A DNA stretch of 29,855 nucleotides from an uncultured Porphyromonadaceae bacterium (GCA_900544305.1 UQUV01000035.1:1-29855); one strand, 5' to 3'. Shown: positions 6,967 through 15,889, numbered from the stretch's first letter. Notes: generated by a model from the sequence alone, not told the origin. A program made the numbers and translations.

Positions 6967-7920
6967 ATGAAGAAATATGCAATGCTATTGACGGCGCTGC
7001 TTGTTTTCCCTGTCATGCTGATGGGACAGGCGAAGAAGCCGACAATCATGGTCGTTCCGGCAGATGTGTGGTGCTCGGAAAACGGCTATATGACTACTTA
7101 CGAATATCAGGGTGTGGAAACTTCTACACCTGACTATGAAAAGGCTGTGCAGAACGACATGGAACTGATGAACGCCATTACGAAAGTAGGGGCACTCATG
7201 GCCGACCGCGGATTGCCGCTGAAGGATCTTGCCGCCACTATCCGCTCGGTGAAGCAGGATGCAGCTGAAGATGCCATGACGGTGAGCCGCACTACCGGAG
7301 CCGGACTGGCAGAAACTCCGCTCGAAAAACTGTTGAACCGTGCGAAGGCCGATATCCTTGTCGAGTTGTCGTGGACGGTCAATACGCTCGGTCCGAAACA
7401 GTCGGTAACATACATGCTTCGGGGTATTGACGCCTATACCAACAAGCAGGTGGCTGCCGCACAGGGTACGGGAGCTCCTTCGTTCTCTGCCGAAGTTCCG
7501 GTGCTGATTGAGGAGGCTGTGCTCGAAAATATGGACAACTTTATCGCTCAGCTTCAGGCGCATTTCGACGATTTGCTGACAAATGGCCGTGAAGTGAATG
7601 TGAATATCCGCGTGTTTGACGACGGTTCAGGCATGACACTGGAGGATGAATACGACGGCATGGAACTGATTGACGTTATCGACGAATGGATGGCAATGAA
7701 CACGGTGCAGCACCGCTACAGCCTGACGGATGCCACTGAAAATGTGATGCGTTTCGAGCAGGTGCGCATTCCGCTTTACCGCGACAACGGCATGCCGATG
7801 GATACCCGCCGCTTTGTGACGGAACTGCGCCAATATCTGCGTAAGGCTCCTTACAATTTGCAATCGAAGGTGATTACAAAAGGTTTGGGACAGGCAGATT
7901 TGATTATCGGAGAAAAATAG
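6967..7920 (+). CDS. DUF6175 family periplasmic protein
   Basis: A 317-residue exported protein (signal peptide MKKYAMLLTALLVFPVMLMG, cleavage near QA). The N-terminus of the mature chain, AKKPTIMVVPADVWCSENGY, together with MADRGLPLKDL, AEDAMTVSRTTGAGLAETPL, LVELSWTVNTLGPKQSVTY, YTNKQVAAAQGTGAPSF and EQVRIPLYRDNGMPMDTR, matches what I remember of the DUF6175 family of gut Bacteroidales. Full length is typical. The alternating strand/helix order resembles the CsgG/LpoB-type nucleotide-binding-like fold of outer-membrane partner proteins, an inference needing a structure model. The single mature Cys (VWC) is not preceded by a lipobox. It sits mid-operon, ten bases after the lipoprotein gene. 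Confidence 0.78.
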   Translation: MKKYAMLLTALLVFPVMLMGQAKKPTIMVVPADVWCSENGYMTTYEYQGVETSTPDYEKAVQNDMELMNAITKVGALMADRGLPLKDLAATIRSVKQDAAEDAMTVSRTTGAGLAETPLEKLLNRAKADILVELSWTVNTLGPKQSVTYMLRGIDAYTNKQVAAAQGTGAPSFSAEVPVLIEEAVLENMDNFIAQLQAHFDDLLTNGREVNVNIRVFDDGSGMTLEDEYDGMELIDVIDEWMAMNTVQHRYSLTDATENVMRFEQVRIPLYRDNGMPMDTRRFVTELRQYLRKAPYNLQSKVITKGLGQADLIIGEK

Positions 7921-7943
7921 TGTAACATTAAAACGGTTTTGTT

Positions 7944-8885
7944 ATGAGAATGATAAGAAATATGGCTTGTGCCCTGCTGTTGGCAGGTGTGTCGGTTCCG
8001 TCAGCCATTGCGGCTGAATGCGAGGTGAACGTGATGACATTGCCGGTGGAACAAGTCAATTCCATACCTGATGAAATCAACGAACAGCTGATGACGCGCC
8101 TTACACGGGCGTTGACCAATACCGGCATCGCCGCCGGACCGGATTTTTGCCAGTTCTTTGTTACGGGAAAATTTACGGACTATTATAAGGATGTCGTGCC
8201 GGGACCGCCGAAAGGATTTGTCATGCACACGCAGCTGACGCTCTATGTGGGCGACCTGATTAATCAGTCCGTTTATTCTACTTGCTCGTTTGAGTTGCGG
8301 GGAGTAGGGGCAAGCGAACAGCGTGCCTATATCAACGCATTGTCGACACTCAACGCTCGCAACCGTGAGTTTGCACAATTCGTGGAATCGGCCAAGGACA
8401 AGATTGTGAGCTATTACGACAAGAACTATCCTACTATCCTTGCGAAAGCCGACCGTGCAGCTTCGATGCGCAACTATGAAGAAGCACTGATGTATGCAAC
8501 TTCCATACCGGAATGTTCGAAAGGTTTCGGTGATGCCGTAGAAAAGACTCTGGATATATATCAGATGTATATCGACTATGAAGGCCGGATGCTTCTGACA
8601 GCAGCACAGGGAGCATGGGCTGCCGACCCTGACCGAAAGGGGGCAGTTGCCGCTTATGGCTATCTTCGCCAGATTGACCCGGCAGCTTCCTGCTTTGGCG
8701 AAGCACAGAAACTGATGAATGAAATCAAGTCCGTGGTAAAAGAAAACTGGGACTTCGAACACAAGCAAAAGTATAAGGATGAAATTGAGTTGCGCCGTGC
8801 TATGATTGAGGCGGCACGTGCTGTGGGTGTTGCCTACGGAAACGGCCAGCAGCCGACGACAACAAATTTGATGTGGCTCAGATAA
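7944..8885 (+). CDS. Periplasmic protein, CsgG/LpoB-like N-terminal part plus helical repeats
   Basis: A 313-residue exported protein with a signal peptide (through about residue 24, PSAIAAEC). Residues 25-155 predict alternating strands and helices: a helix of the form LMTRLTRALTNTGIA, strands FFVTGKF and LTLYVGDLI, then SFELRGVGASEQRAYINALS. This ordering recalls CsgG/TolB-N/LpoB-type domains. Residues 160-285 are helical and TPR-like (ILAKADRAASMRNYEEALMY, then VEKTLDIYQMYID), with paired Cys at PDFCQ and PECSKG. I recognise this architecture as common in Bacteroidales envelope clusters but do not know a function. Two ATGs (7944, 7950) are close; the gap to the previous gene is 23 bases. 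It may partner the DUF6175 protein. Confidence 0.75.
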   Translation: MRMIRNMACALLLAGVSVPSAIAAECEVNVMTLPVEQVNSIPDEINEQLMTRLTRALTNTGIAAGPDFCQFFVTGKFTDYYKDVVPGPPKGFVMHTQLTLYVGDLINQSVYSTCSFELRGVGASEQRAYINALSTLNARNREFAQFVESAKDKIVSYYDKNYPTILAKADRAASMRNYEEALMYATSIPECSKGFGDAVEKTLDIYQMYIDYEGRMLLTAAQGAWAADPDRKGAVAAYGYLRQIDPAASCFGEAQKLMNEIKSVVKENWDFEHKQKYKDEIELRRAMIEAARAVGVAYGNGQQPTTTNLMWLR

Positions 8886-8900
8886 AAATAAATTAATACG

Positions 8901-10994
8901 ATGAAATTTTTTAGGTTAATGCTATTATGTGCAGCGGCGATATGCTGCTGCACAGGCGGCGCCTATGCACAGGATTTGATGCCCGTACAGAATGATAAGG
9001 GGAAATACGGGTATATGAATGCAGACGGCTCGGTCGCAATCAAGTACAAGTACAATGAAGCCCATCCGTTTGTCGACGGAAAGGCAAAAGTGAAGAAAGG
9101 GGACAAATGGGGGTATATTGACCCGAACGGTAAGGAAGTGATAGCTGTCCGTTATTCCTATATGGAAGACTGGAGAAACGGCATTTGCCGTGTGGCTGTC
9201 GGCGGAAAGAATGAAGACGGAGAACTCGTCAACGCGAAGTGGGGATATATCGACAACACAGGCAAGGAAGTACTTCCTGTAGTTTATGATGAAATCGGAC
9301 AATTCTCGCAAAACGTTGCCTATATCCGTAAAGGGAAAGACTATGGCTATATCAACTTGCAGGCGCAGGTGATTGTTCCTTGCGAGTTTGCTGCGGTTGG
9401 CTCTCCGAACAAAAAAGGCCTGTTTTGGGTCAACAAAGGCGGCAATTTCAAGAACTGGGAATCGAAAGATTTGTCATTTCGCCAGAATTGGGGCGGAAAA
9501 TATGGCCTGTATAATGTGCATGGCGAGGAATTGATTCCTTGTGAATACAAGTCGTTGGGAATTTTCATGACTGACGAAATGGTTCGTCGTCAGAATCTTG
9601 CTATCGTAGAAAATATCGCGGAATCAAAAGAGGCCGTTGTAGAACTGGTGAAGAAATATACAGTAGCCACAAAGCTTGTCGACAACGATTATCGCATCAA
9701 TCTCTATTCCCAATTGGCAGCTTTCGAAGGTTTTTATGCCAAAAACGAGAATTATACGCGCGACAGGAGTACATTCGTCTCTTTGGGACACAAGAATCGT
9801 GTGTCGGGACTGACCTACACATCGGAATTCAGTGCTGCCAATTCGCTGTATTATCCGTTTTCCACAATTCCGGAATTTGACGATTTGCTGCCCAACTATT
9901 ATTATTGGGTAAGCGACAATTACGACGGATCGTATGCCGGAATCATCAATGTGATTGAGAAGAAGGTCATGTTGGAAAAAGGAAAATATGAAATGGTAGG
10001 AGTGCCTGTCAATTATATCAGCTTCGTTGCTTCGAATGTGGGCAAAAACAAAATGACAATGACCTACTATTCTATTCTCAACCAAAAGGAACTGCTGTCG
10101 GAACCGGTGGTTTTCAATGCGAAAAATGATGAAAAGTTCGACAATCTGTTGTCGATATTCTGCGATGATTTTGCGGAAGTGCGGAGAAACGGCTTGTCGT
10201 CGCTTATTTCAATCTCCGGATTCGCAGCTACTTCTACGCTTTTTGAGAAAATATCCGATTTCTATGACGGCAAGGCTATTGTGATGAGTGCCGGAAAATA
10301 CGGAATGATTAAACGCGACAGTTATCAGTGGAATCTTTCCGTACCATTGGAATATGACGTCATGCTGTTGCCTACCGACGGAGTTGTCGGCGCTTTGAAG
10401 AACGGCAAGAGCGGATTCCTGACCTTTGACGGTGAGGTGGCCATTCCGTTCAAGTATGATGCCGTAGCGCAATTTCTTCATGGTTATGCACGCGTGTGCA
10501 ACAATGACCAGTGGGGCATGATTGACTTGAAAGGCAATCAGGTGGTACCGATGAAATGGAAACGGGTGCTTGATGCCGACACGACGGTACTTAATTACGC
10601 ATGGGTACAGTTGCCGGACGACAGTTACGGATGTTTCGACATCAAGCAGCAGAAACTGCTGGGTGGCGGATATAAGAATATTTTTTCTTATTTCAGAGAT
10701 GACAAGGCTGCGTTCGTTTCCAAAGATTCGGAAGTGGCTGTCAGAAATGAAAACGGACAGCTTGACAGTTCCGTCCGTGAGGCTATCGGCTGTGTGACTC
10801 CGGAAGGCGAATTGCTGATACCGTATGTGTTCCTGAATTTGGAAGAGGCGAAAGCCTGCTATGCGGAAATGAAGAAACAGGGAAAAATGAAACTGACCGA
10901 TTCGGAAAACCGTAGCCTGCAGATTTATTCATCAGGCGTACGCAACAGTTTCCAGTTGTTTGATCTAGTACCGACAGAAGTGTGGGATTTTTAA
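8901..10994 (+). CDS. Secreted WG-repeat (beta-propeller-like) protein
   Basis: A 697-residue exported protein. The signal peptide ends near AYAQD (about residue 24) and has an unusual run of Cys (CAAAICCC). WG repeats are clear at the N-terminus: KYGYMNADG (35-43), KWGYIDPNG (69-77), KWGYIDNTG (113-121), DYGYINLQA and KYGLYNVHGEELIPCEY. They return near the C-terminus: KYGMIKRD, KSGFLTFDGEVAIPFKYD, QWGMIDLKGNQVVPMKW and SYGCFDIKQQ. Each is followed by a V/I-P-x-x-Y/W strand. The middle (about 215-450) has no repeat and is a second domain. WG proteins are usually protein-binding surface or periplasmic factors; the ligand is unknown. It lies 15 bases from each neighbour in the operon. Confidence 0.85.
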   Translation: MKFFRLMLLCAAAICCCTGGAYAQDLMPVQNDKGKYGYMNADGSVAIKYKYNEAHPFVDGKAKVKKGDKWGYIDPNGKEVIAVRYSYMEDWRNGICRVAVGGKNEDGELVNAKWGYIDNTGKEVLPVVYDEIGQFSQNVAYIRKGKDYGYINLQAQVIVPCEFAAVGSPNKKGLFWVNKGGNFKNWESKDLSFRQNWGGKYGLYNVHGEELIPCEYKSLGIFMTDEMVRRQNLAIVENIAESKEAVVELVKKYTVATKLVDNDYRINLYSQLAAFEGFYAKNENYTRDRSTFVSLGHKNRVSGLTYTSEFSAANSLYYPFSTIPEFDDLLPNYYYWVSDNYDGSYAGIINVIEKKVMLEKGKYEMVGVPVNYISFVASNVGKNKMTMTYYSILNQKELLSEPVVFNAKNDEKFDNLLSIFCDDFAEVRRNGLSSLISISGFAATSTLFEKISDFYDGKAIVMSAGKYGMIKRDSYQWNLSVPLEYDVMLLPTDGVVGALKNGKSGFLTFDGEVAIPFKYDAVAQFLHGYARVCNNDQWGMIDLKGNQVVPMKWKRVLDADTTVLNYAWVQLPDDSYGCFDIKQQKLLGGGYKNIFSYFRDDKAAFVSKDSEVAVRNENGQLDSSVREAIGCVTPEGELLIPYVFLNLEEAKACYAEMKKQGKMKLTDSENRSLQIYSSGVRNSFQLFDLVPTEVWDF

Positions 10995-11009
10995 AAATAG
11001 GAGGGAAAT

Positions 11010-12287
11010 ATGAAAACACGATATAAAATTCTACTGTTATTGTTTGCGTTGACTACGGTAAATATGGCCTTCGCCGTTGATTTGGATTCGGAGGACATGA
11101 AATATCGGCGCAGTTCCATTTACAGTATTCTGGTTACGCACAGCGAACAGAAATTCAGTAAAGAGATTACGGAGGAATTCCTGAAAATTCCGACTCCTGA
11201 CAAATATAACGACATGAACCTGAGTGTCAGGGTGCTGTCGCTTAATTCCGGGGTAAAAAGTCCGTATTCCATTTATACGTTGTCCGGTGTGAGCGAGCCT
11301 GCCGGAACGGTGGACGCTTCTGAAATGATGGTGAGCAAGTTCTTGGAATTCAATATGATTGGAAGCCGCTTGGTGGCAAAGTGGTTCAACCGCGACTTCT
11401 ATACCGGACAGTGCGATATGGAACTTGTCAAACAGCGTGGTCTGTATAACGCATCGGAATTCGACAAGGAATTGGCTGCCCGTTCTACGCGTGGACTGGC
11501 CATGCTGGAAGATGCCGGCGAGGAACTTATCGGAAACACGTTCGTACTGGTGAATGAAATCAAGTATATCGACAAGTCGGAACGCAGCAAGAACTGGGGA
11601 ACCGCCCTTGCTCTTGTCGGTTCTATTGCCAGTGCGGCTACCGGTATTGATTATCTCGAAGACGCCGGTGTGCTGACGGGTGCTATGGTGTCGACCATCA
11701 AAGGTTTCCGTGTGAAAATCAAAACCTATCTGTATCAGTTGGTTTGGGATGAAGAAACGTCAAGCACTTTCTATAAGGACTATTATCTTTCAGCTCCCGA
11801 TATGGTGAAGGCTAAGGAATTCGACAAAGCGAGAGGCAAATTTAAACTCAAGTATGTCGGTGACGTTACTTCTTCCGGACAAAAGTCCTCGTTCCTTGGA
11901 ATCAGTGAGGACCGTCCCGACATTATGATTCGTAAAGCCTGTCAGCGTGCTTTGGATGAAAACGTAGCCGACTTGCAGAAGAAATATGAACAGTTTAAAA
12001 TCAAGGCTCCGATTGAAAGCGTAGAGCCGGAAATTAAAGTTCGTATCGGTATGAAGGAAGGCATTACTTCCGAATCGCGCTTTGAGGTACTTGAAGCCCA
12101 GGACGACAACGGACGCGTTGTCTACAAGCGGGTGGGTACGATTCGTCCTGTTCCGTCGAAGATTTGGGACAACCGTTTCATGGCAGCCGAAGAAAACGCC
12201 TACGGTGCTGATTTCGGTGCTACTACCTTCAAGAAAGAGTCTGGCGGAGATTTCTACCCTGGCCTCCTCGTCCGCCAAATCAAGTAG
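11010..12287 (+). CDS. Secreted protein of unknown function, last gene of envelope operon
   Basis: A 425-residue protein that I do not recognise as a named family. It has a signal peptide (MKTRYKILLLLFALTTVNMAFA). Residues about 25-190 are mixed alpha/beta with a helix EFDKELAARSTRGLAMLEDA. A small-residue-rich hydrophobic stretch, ALALVGSIASAATGIDYLED, lies near 195-215 and could touch membrane. The C-terminal domain (about 335-425) has EIKVRIGMKEGITSESRFEV, then GRVVYKRVGTIRPV, IWDNRF and a final GGDFYPGLLVRQIK, giving the impression of a compact beta module. The start has a rare good Shine-Dalgarno-like leader (AGGAGGG, 10999-11005). It is followed by the operon terminator at 12304. Confidence 0.75.
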   Translation: MKTRYKILLLLFALTTVNMAFAVDLDSEDMKYRRSSIYSILVTHSEQKFSKEITEEFLKIPTPDKYNDMNLSVRVLSLNSGVKSPYSIYTLSGVSEPAGTVDASEMMVSKFLEFNMIGSRLVAKWFNRDFYTGQCDMELVKQRGLYNASEFDKELAARSTRGLAMLEDAGEELIGNTFVLVNEIKYIDKSERSKNWGTALALVGSIASAATGIDYLEDAGVLTGAMVSTIKGFRVKIKTYLYQLVWDEETSSTFYKDYYLSAPDMVKAKEFDKARGKFKLKYVGDVTSSGQKSSFLGISEDRPDIMIRKACQRALDENVADLQKKYEQFKIKAPIESVEPEIKVRIGMKEGITSESRFEVLEAQDDNGRVVYKRVGTIRPVPSKIWDNRFMAAEENAYGADFGATTFKKESGGDFYPGLLVRQIK

Positions 12288-12303
12288 ATTATTTGATTAT
12301 AAT

Positions 12304-12351
12304 AAAAAGCTATCCATCTTCGCTGTTGTGCTGAAGATGGATAGCTTTTTT
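12304..12351. terminator. Bidirectional terminator between operon and nuclease gene
   Basis: A perfect 18-base-pair stem (12304-12321 with 12333-12350) with an 11-base loop, ending in a T tract on both strands. It lies between two convergent genes and ends both. Confidence 0.92.
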
Positions 12352-12372
12352 ATGGATGTTGCAGTTTTTGGG

Positions 12373-14778
12373 TTATTTTACGATAACCTTGCGGCTGTCG
12401 TTACCGTTTACGACGATGTAGATGCCTTGTGGAAGCGATATGCTTGTGTTGGCGCTGATAGTCTGGTTGTAGACAAGTTTTGCATCGGTCGTATAAATGC
12501 TGATTTCAGCCGGGGATTGGGTCTCTACCATTACCTGTCCGTTGCAGATGTAGGCGTCCCAATTGCTTGTTGTGGTAACGTTTTCAACGGATGAAGTGTA
12601 GTCACTGATAGTGAAGTCGTCAATATTGACACGGTTTCCTGCTTTTTGCTGCAAACGGAAGCGTACTGGCTGAAGAATTTGTGCGATGACGGTGTATTCT
12701 TTCAGCATATCGCTCTTTTCAATAGTCAGCGTTTTCAAATCAATCCATTTGCTACCGTTGTCAACGGAGTAAGAAAGAACTACGGTTGCCGCTTCATCGT
12801 TGCCGTAAGGTGCTGCAAAGAATGTCACAGTTCCTGCACCGTTGTTTTTGTTTTCGTCCATCTGGATGGATGAATCTGTATTTTTGCCGAAGCAGACACC
12901 TTGGTTGTCATTAAATTTATCGCCGGCAGAACGGTTGCAGATACCAGCGTTGTTGAATTTCCACTTGCACGCGTTACCGGTATAGGATGTCAGACTATAG
13001 TTGTTTGACGGCTCTCCGGCTTCGAAATCTTCGAAGAATGTGCGCGGTGCTTCAACGCTGCCGACAATGTCGAGGGTGAAGCCTTCAACGGTTTCTGTAG
13101 ATGCGCTGAGTGTACCGCGGTAGATGCCTTCGGCTAACGTCGGCATGCGGACATAGATGCGTTCGCCGTCGCGGTCAATAGTCAGTTGCTTGGTCCAGTT
13201 TGACTTGTCGGAACTGATTTGGAATTCTCCGGAAACGGTAACATTGATATCTTCTTCGATGTATTCCGTATAAATCTCTACCGGCAGAACATTGGAAGTG
13301 GTGTTGGGTTCGGCAAAGAATACCAATTCGCCTTCCGGAAGGTTTGCCTGAATAATGCGGTCGGGCTCGGCAGTCGTTACGGTGATAACATTTGAAGTCT
13401 TCCCGGCAGTGTTCGACAATGAATACTTGTAGGTAGCCATATAGTCGAGTCCTGTTACGTTGTATTGTTGTGCAGAAGCGGCTACTTCCACCGGATAACC
13501 GGGCAGAAGGGTAGTGCCGTCGGCAAGGAATACCGACAGTTTGTATTTGCTGCCGTCGTGGTCTACATCGGTCCAGCGTGCAGTGAAGGAATCTGTCGAT
13601 ACGTTGGTGGCCTGAAGTGCCGGAATACCGTCAACTGCCTGTGCTTTCAGGTTGACAGTCGTGCTGACTTCTGAACTGGAAATTGTCAGTGTACCGTTGG
13701 CGGTTGCCGGTGTTGCTGTGGTATAGTTGACCGTAATGTTGGCACCGGTACTTGCCATTGCCACATCTTTTGTAATAGTTGTAGTGGTGGTGCTGAAACC
13801 AGTGCCGGAAATGCTGACACTGAGATTTTCGTTCAGTCCCTGTGCTTTTACGTTGATGGTGGTCGACAGTGTTTTCCCGATTGCAGTTACGCCTAAATCG
13901 AATGTCTTGCCGTTGACAGGTGATGTTATGACTGGGTCGACAATTCCTCCAGGTACCCAACCTTGAGAATTTTTGTCACCCCAAATGAATTCGGCTAATT
14001 CTGGATGGTCGATAAACGGGTTACGGTTCTTTTGATATTTGGAAACCGCATTATTTCGGTCTATTTCCTTTTGGCTGACAGGGTCCTGTCGGTGCCATTT
14101 CATCAGCAGATTTACAGCCCATGTCGTATAGCATGGAAAGCTGTTTCCTGCAAGCATTTCGCTGTGCCAGTCTTCAATTCTGTCGTTGTAGCAGGCGGCC
14201 ATATAGAAGTAGGTGCGGGCGAAATCGCCTTTGTATTCATCGGCAGGTTCAAAAACAGTTCCGCTATATCCCGGGAAAGTACATTTACCTAATTTGCCTG
14301 TGCCTTTGTTGCTGCCATTTTGAAGATAAGTTCCGTTGGCGCATTCACCGTAAGGATAGTTGCTGCGCTGGCCGTTTACCTTTCCATCGGTGGGATAGAT
14401 ATGGTAGGCATCGGAATACATCGGGCTTTGGTCGTCAAACCAACTTTTAGGGAATGAGTGTTCTCGGTTGTAGCAGTCGCCAACGGCAGAATAGCTACCA
14501 CATTTGTCTTGTCCTGCATAGAACGTTGCAGTGGAGTACATGTCCCAGATTTTGTTGGTGCCGGGATATACGTCCGATGTTTCGTATACTTCCCAAAGGC
14601 CGTTGTAGCCGACATTGGTGTGAGGACCAATGATATCGCACAACGCTTCGAGCAAGGCTTGTTTGTTTTTACCTTCGGCGCTTTTGTAGTAACCGGCTGG
14701 CGCTTGGGCAAATAATGCTGTGCTGAAAGAAAGAAGTAATGACAGCACAAAAAGTTTTCGTGTAAGTGTATTATTCAT
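12373..14778 (-). CDS. Secreted endonuclease I with Ig/FN3-like domains and T9SS sorting tail
   Basis: An 801-residue extracellular nuclease. The ATG at 14778 gives a signal peptide (MNNTLTRKLFVLSLLLSFST...LFAQ). The Endonuclease_1 domain (about 25-290) has CYNREHSFPKSW (101-112, His107) and DAYHIYPTDGKVNGQRSNYP (123-142), the metal-binding core that cuts DNA/RNA non-specifically. After it come two Ig-like strand-rich modules, an FN3-like module (SFTARWTDVDHDGSKYKLSV) and a jelly-roll-like anchor module (FFEDFEAGEPSNNYSL). The C-terminus (ISIYTTDAKLVYNQ ... LPQGIYIVVNGNDSRKVIVK) is a type A T9SS sorting signal, so the protein is probably surface-attached or released. Likely roles are feeding on extracellular DNA or biofilm turnover. 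It starts 26 bases after the rlmN stop, so is probably co-transcribed with it. Confidence 0.9.
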   Translation of the reverse strand: MNNTLTRKLFVLSLLLSFSTALFAQAPAGYYKSAEGKNKQALLEALCDIIGPHTNVGYNGLWEVYETSDVYPGTNKIWDMYSTATFYAGQDKCGSYSAVGDCYNREHSFPKSWFDDQSPMYSDAYHIYPTDGKVNGQRSNYPYGECANGTYLQNGSNKGTGKLGKCTFPGYSGTVFEPADEYKGDFARTYFYMAACYNDRIEDWHSEMLAGNSFPCYTTWAVNLLMKWHRQDPVSQKEIDRNNAVSKYQKNRNPFIDHPELAEFIWGDKNSQGWVPGGIVDPVITSPVNGKTFDLGVTAIGKTLSTTINVKAQGLNENLSVSISGTGFSTTTTTITKDVAMASTGANITVNYTTATPATANGTLTISSSEVSTTVNLKAQAVDGIPALQATNVSTDSFTARWTDVDHDGSKYKLSVFLADGTTLLPGYPVEVAASAQQYNVTGLDYMATYKYSLSNTAGKTSNVITVTTAEPDRIIQANLPEGELVFFAEPNTTSNVLPVEIYTEYIEEDINVTVSGEFQISSDKSNWTKQLTIDRDGERIYVRMPTLAEGIYRGTLSASTETVEGFTLDIVGSVEAPRTFFEDFEAGEPSNNYSLTSYTGNACKWKFNNAGICNRSAGDKFNDNQGVCFGKNTDSSIQMDENKNNGAGTVTFFAAPYGNDEAATVVLSYSVDNGSKWIDLKTLTIEKSDMLKEYTVIAQILQPVRFRLQQKAGNRVNIDDFTISDYTSSVENVTTTSNWDAYICNGQVMVETQSPAEISIYTTDAKLVYNQTISANTSISLPQGIYIVVNGNDSRKVIVK

Positions 14779-14804
14779 TAGTTCTTTAATTAGTTGATAG
14801 CGGG

Positions 14805-15860
14805 TTAGTCTTTCTTGAGTTTTTTTCCTGCAAGCATTCCGCATGCGGCAAAAATGTCCTCTCCGCGAGAACGACGAATGGTGCATAACACTCCTTTTTC
14901 ATTCAGATAGTCGCGGAACGCCACCATTCGTTCTTCGTTCGAAGTGTTGAGGTCAACGCCCGGAATGGCATGGAAACGAATCAGGTTGACGCGTGCCTTC
15001 AGGCCTTTCAGCAGCTTGCAAAGGGCTTCGGCATGGCGGTTGTCGTCGTTAAGTCCGCTCCACATGATATATTCCACTGACAGACGGCGCTGATGGGCGA
15101 AATCGTAATTGCGGAGCAGTTCCATAACTTTTGTTATCGGATAGGCTTTTTCCACAGGCATGAGTTTGAGACGTTCTTCGTGGAACGGAGAGTGTACGCT
15201 GATGGCGATATGTACGTCAGTCTGTTCGGCAAGCTGTTTCAGTTCGTTGAGTTTGCCGATCGATGAAACCGTAATGCGTTTCGGACTCCATGCCAATCCC
15301 CATTTTTCCGTCATGACACGGAGCGACTTCATCACTTCCGTTAAATTGTCCATCGGTTCGCCCATTCCCATATACACGATGTTTGTGAGCGATTCCGATT
15401 CCGGAATACTGAAAATCTGGTTGATGATTTCGTTGGCAGTCAGGTTGCCGTGATACCCTTGTTTCCCGGTCATACAGAACTGGCAATTCATTTTACAGCC
15501 CATTTGAGAGGATACACAAAGAGTAGCGCGGTTGTTGTCGCGGTCGTTGTCAGGGATGTAGACGCTTTCAATCATTTTACCGCCTGTCACCTCAAACAGG
15601 TATTTCGCTGTTCCGTCAACGCTGCGCATTTCGCTGACCGGCGCTTTGCGTCCAACGCAATAGTTTGCCTTCAACTTGTCGCGGTTGGCTTTCGACAGGT
15701 TGGTCATTTCGTCAATGTCCGTAATTCGTTTTTCATACAGCCATTGAGCCATTTGTTTTGCTGTAAACCGCGGCATGCCATTGTCGGCGGCAATCACTTG
15801 CAGTTCCTCCAAAGTCAGTCCAAGCAGCGGTTTTTTGTCGTTGTTCTCTACTGATGCCAT
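14805..15860 (-). CDS. rlmN: Dual-specificity 23S rRNA/tRNA adenine C2-methyltransferase
   Basis: A radical-SAM enzyme that methylates C2 of A2503 in 23S rRNA and A37 in some tRNAs, aiding translational accuracy. The CxxxCxxC iron-sulfur cluster motif is CKMNCQFC (Cys122, 126, 129), the GMGEPMDN motif is at 165-172, and the C-terminal catalytic Cys340 is in FAACGM. With start at 15860 the length is 351 residues, normal for the family. An ATG further upstream at 15884 falls inside the -7 box at 15882-15889, so cannot be translated from this promoter. The first 25-80 residues form the RlmN N-terminal helical RNA-binding part. It leads the nuclease gene. Confidence 0.95.
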   Translation of the reverse strand: MASVENNDKKPLLGLTLEELQVIAADNGMPRFTAKQMAQWLYEKRITDIDEMTNLSKANRDKLKANYCVGRKAPVSEMRSVDGTAKYLFEVTGGKMIESVYIPDNDRDNNRATLCVSSQMGCKMNCQFCMTGKQGYHGNLTANEIINQIFSIPESESLTNIVYMGMGEPMDNLTEVMKSLRVMTEKWGLAWSPKRITVSSIGKLNELKQLAEQTDVHIAISVHSPFHEERLKLMPVEKAYPITKVMELLRNYDFAHQRRLSVEYIMWSGLNDDNRHAEALCKLLKGLKARVNLIRFHAIPGVDLNTSNEERMVAFRDYLNEKGVLCTIRRSRGEDIFAACGMLAGKKLKKD

Positions 15861-15881
15861 TTCTAAAAGTGATAAGGGATA

Positions 15882-15889
15882 CAAATTTA
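15882..15889 (-). promoter_or_regulatory. -7 box (TAAATTTG) of rlmN
   Basis: An exact TAnnTTTG on the minus strand, 21 bases before the chosen ATG. It decides the start by excluding the longer frame. The -33 element is unclear. Confidence 0.6.

Noticed and set aside
8001..8768. Minus-strand 255-residue frame inside the envelope operon
   Set aside because: Antisense to a gene with a signal peptide and proper operon spacing; His/Cys/Arg-rich shadow composition.
12304..12351. Inverted repeat as transposon end or attachment site
   Set aside because: It lies between convergent gene ends with A and T tracts on either side, which is a bidirectional terminator. No target duplication or transposase is nearby.
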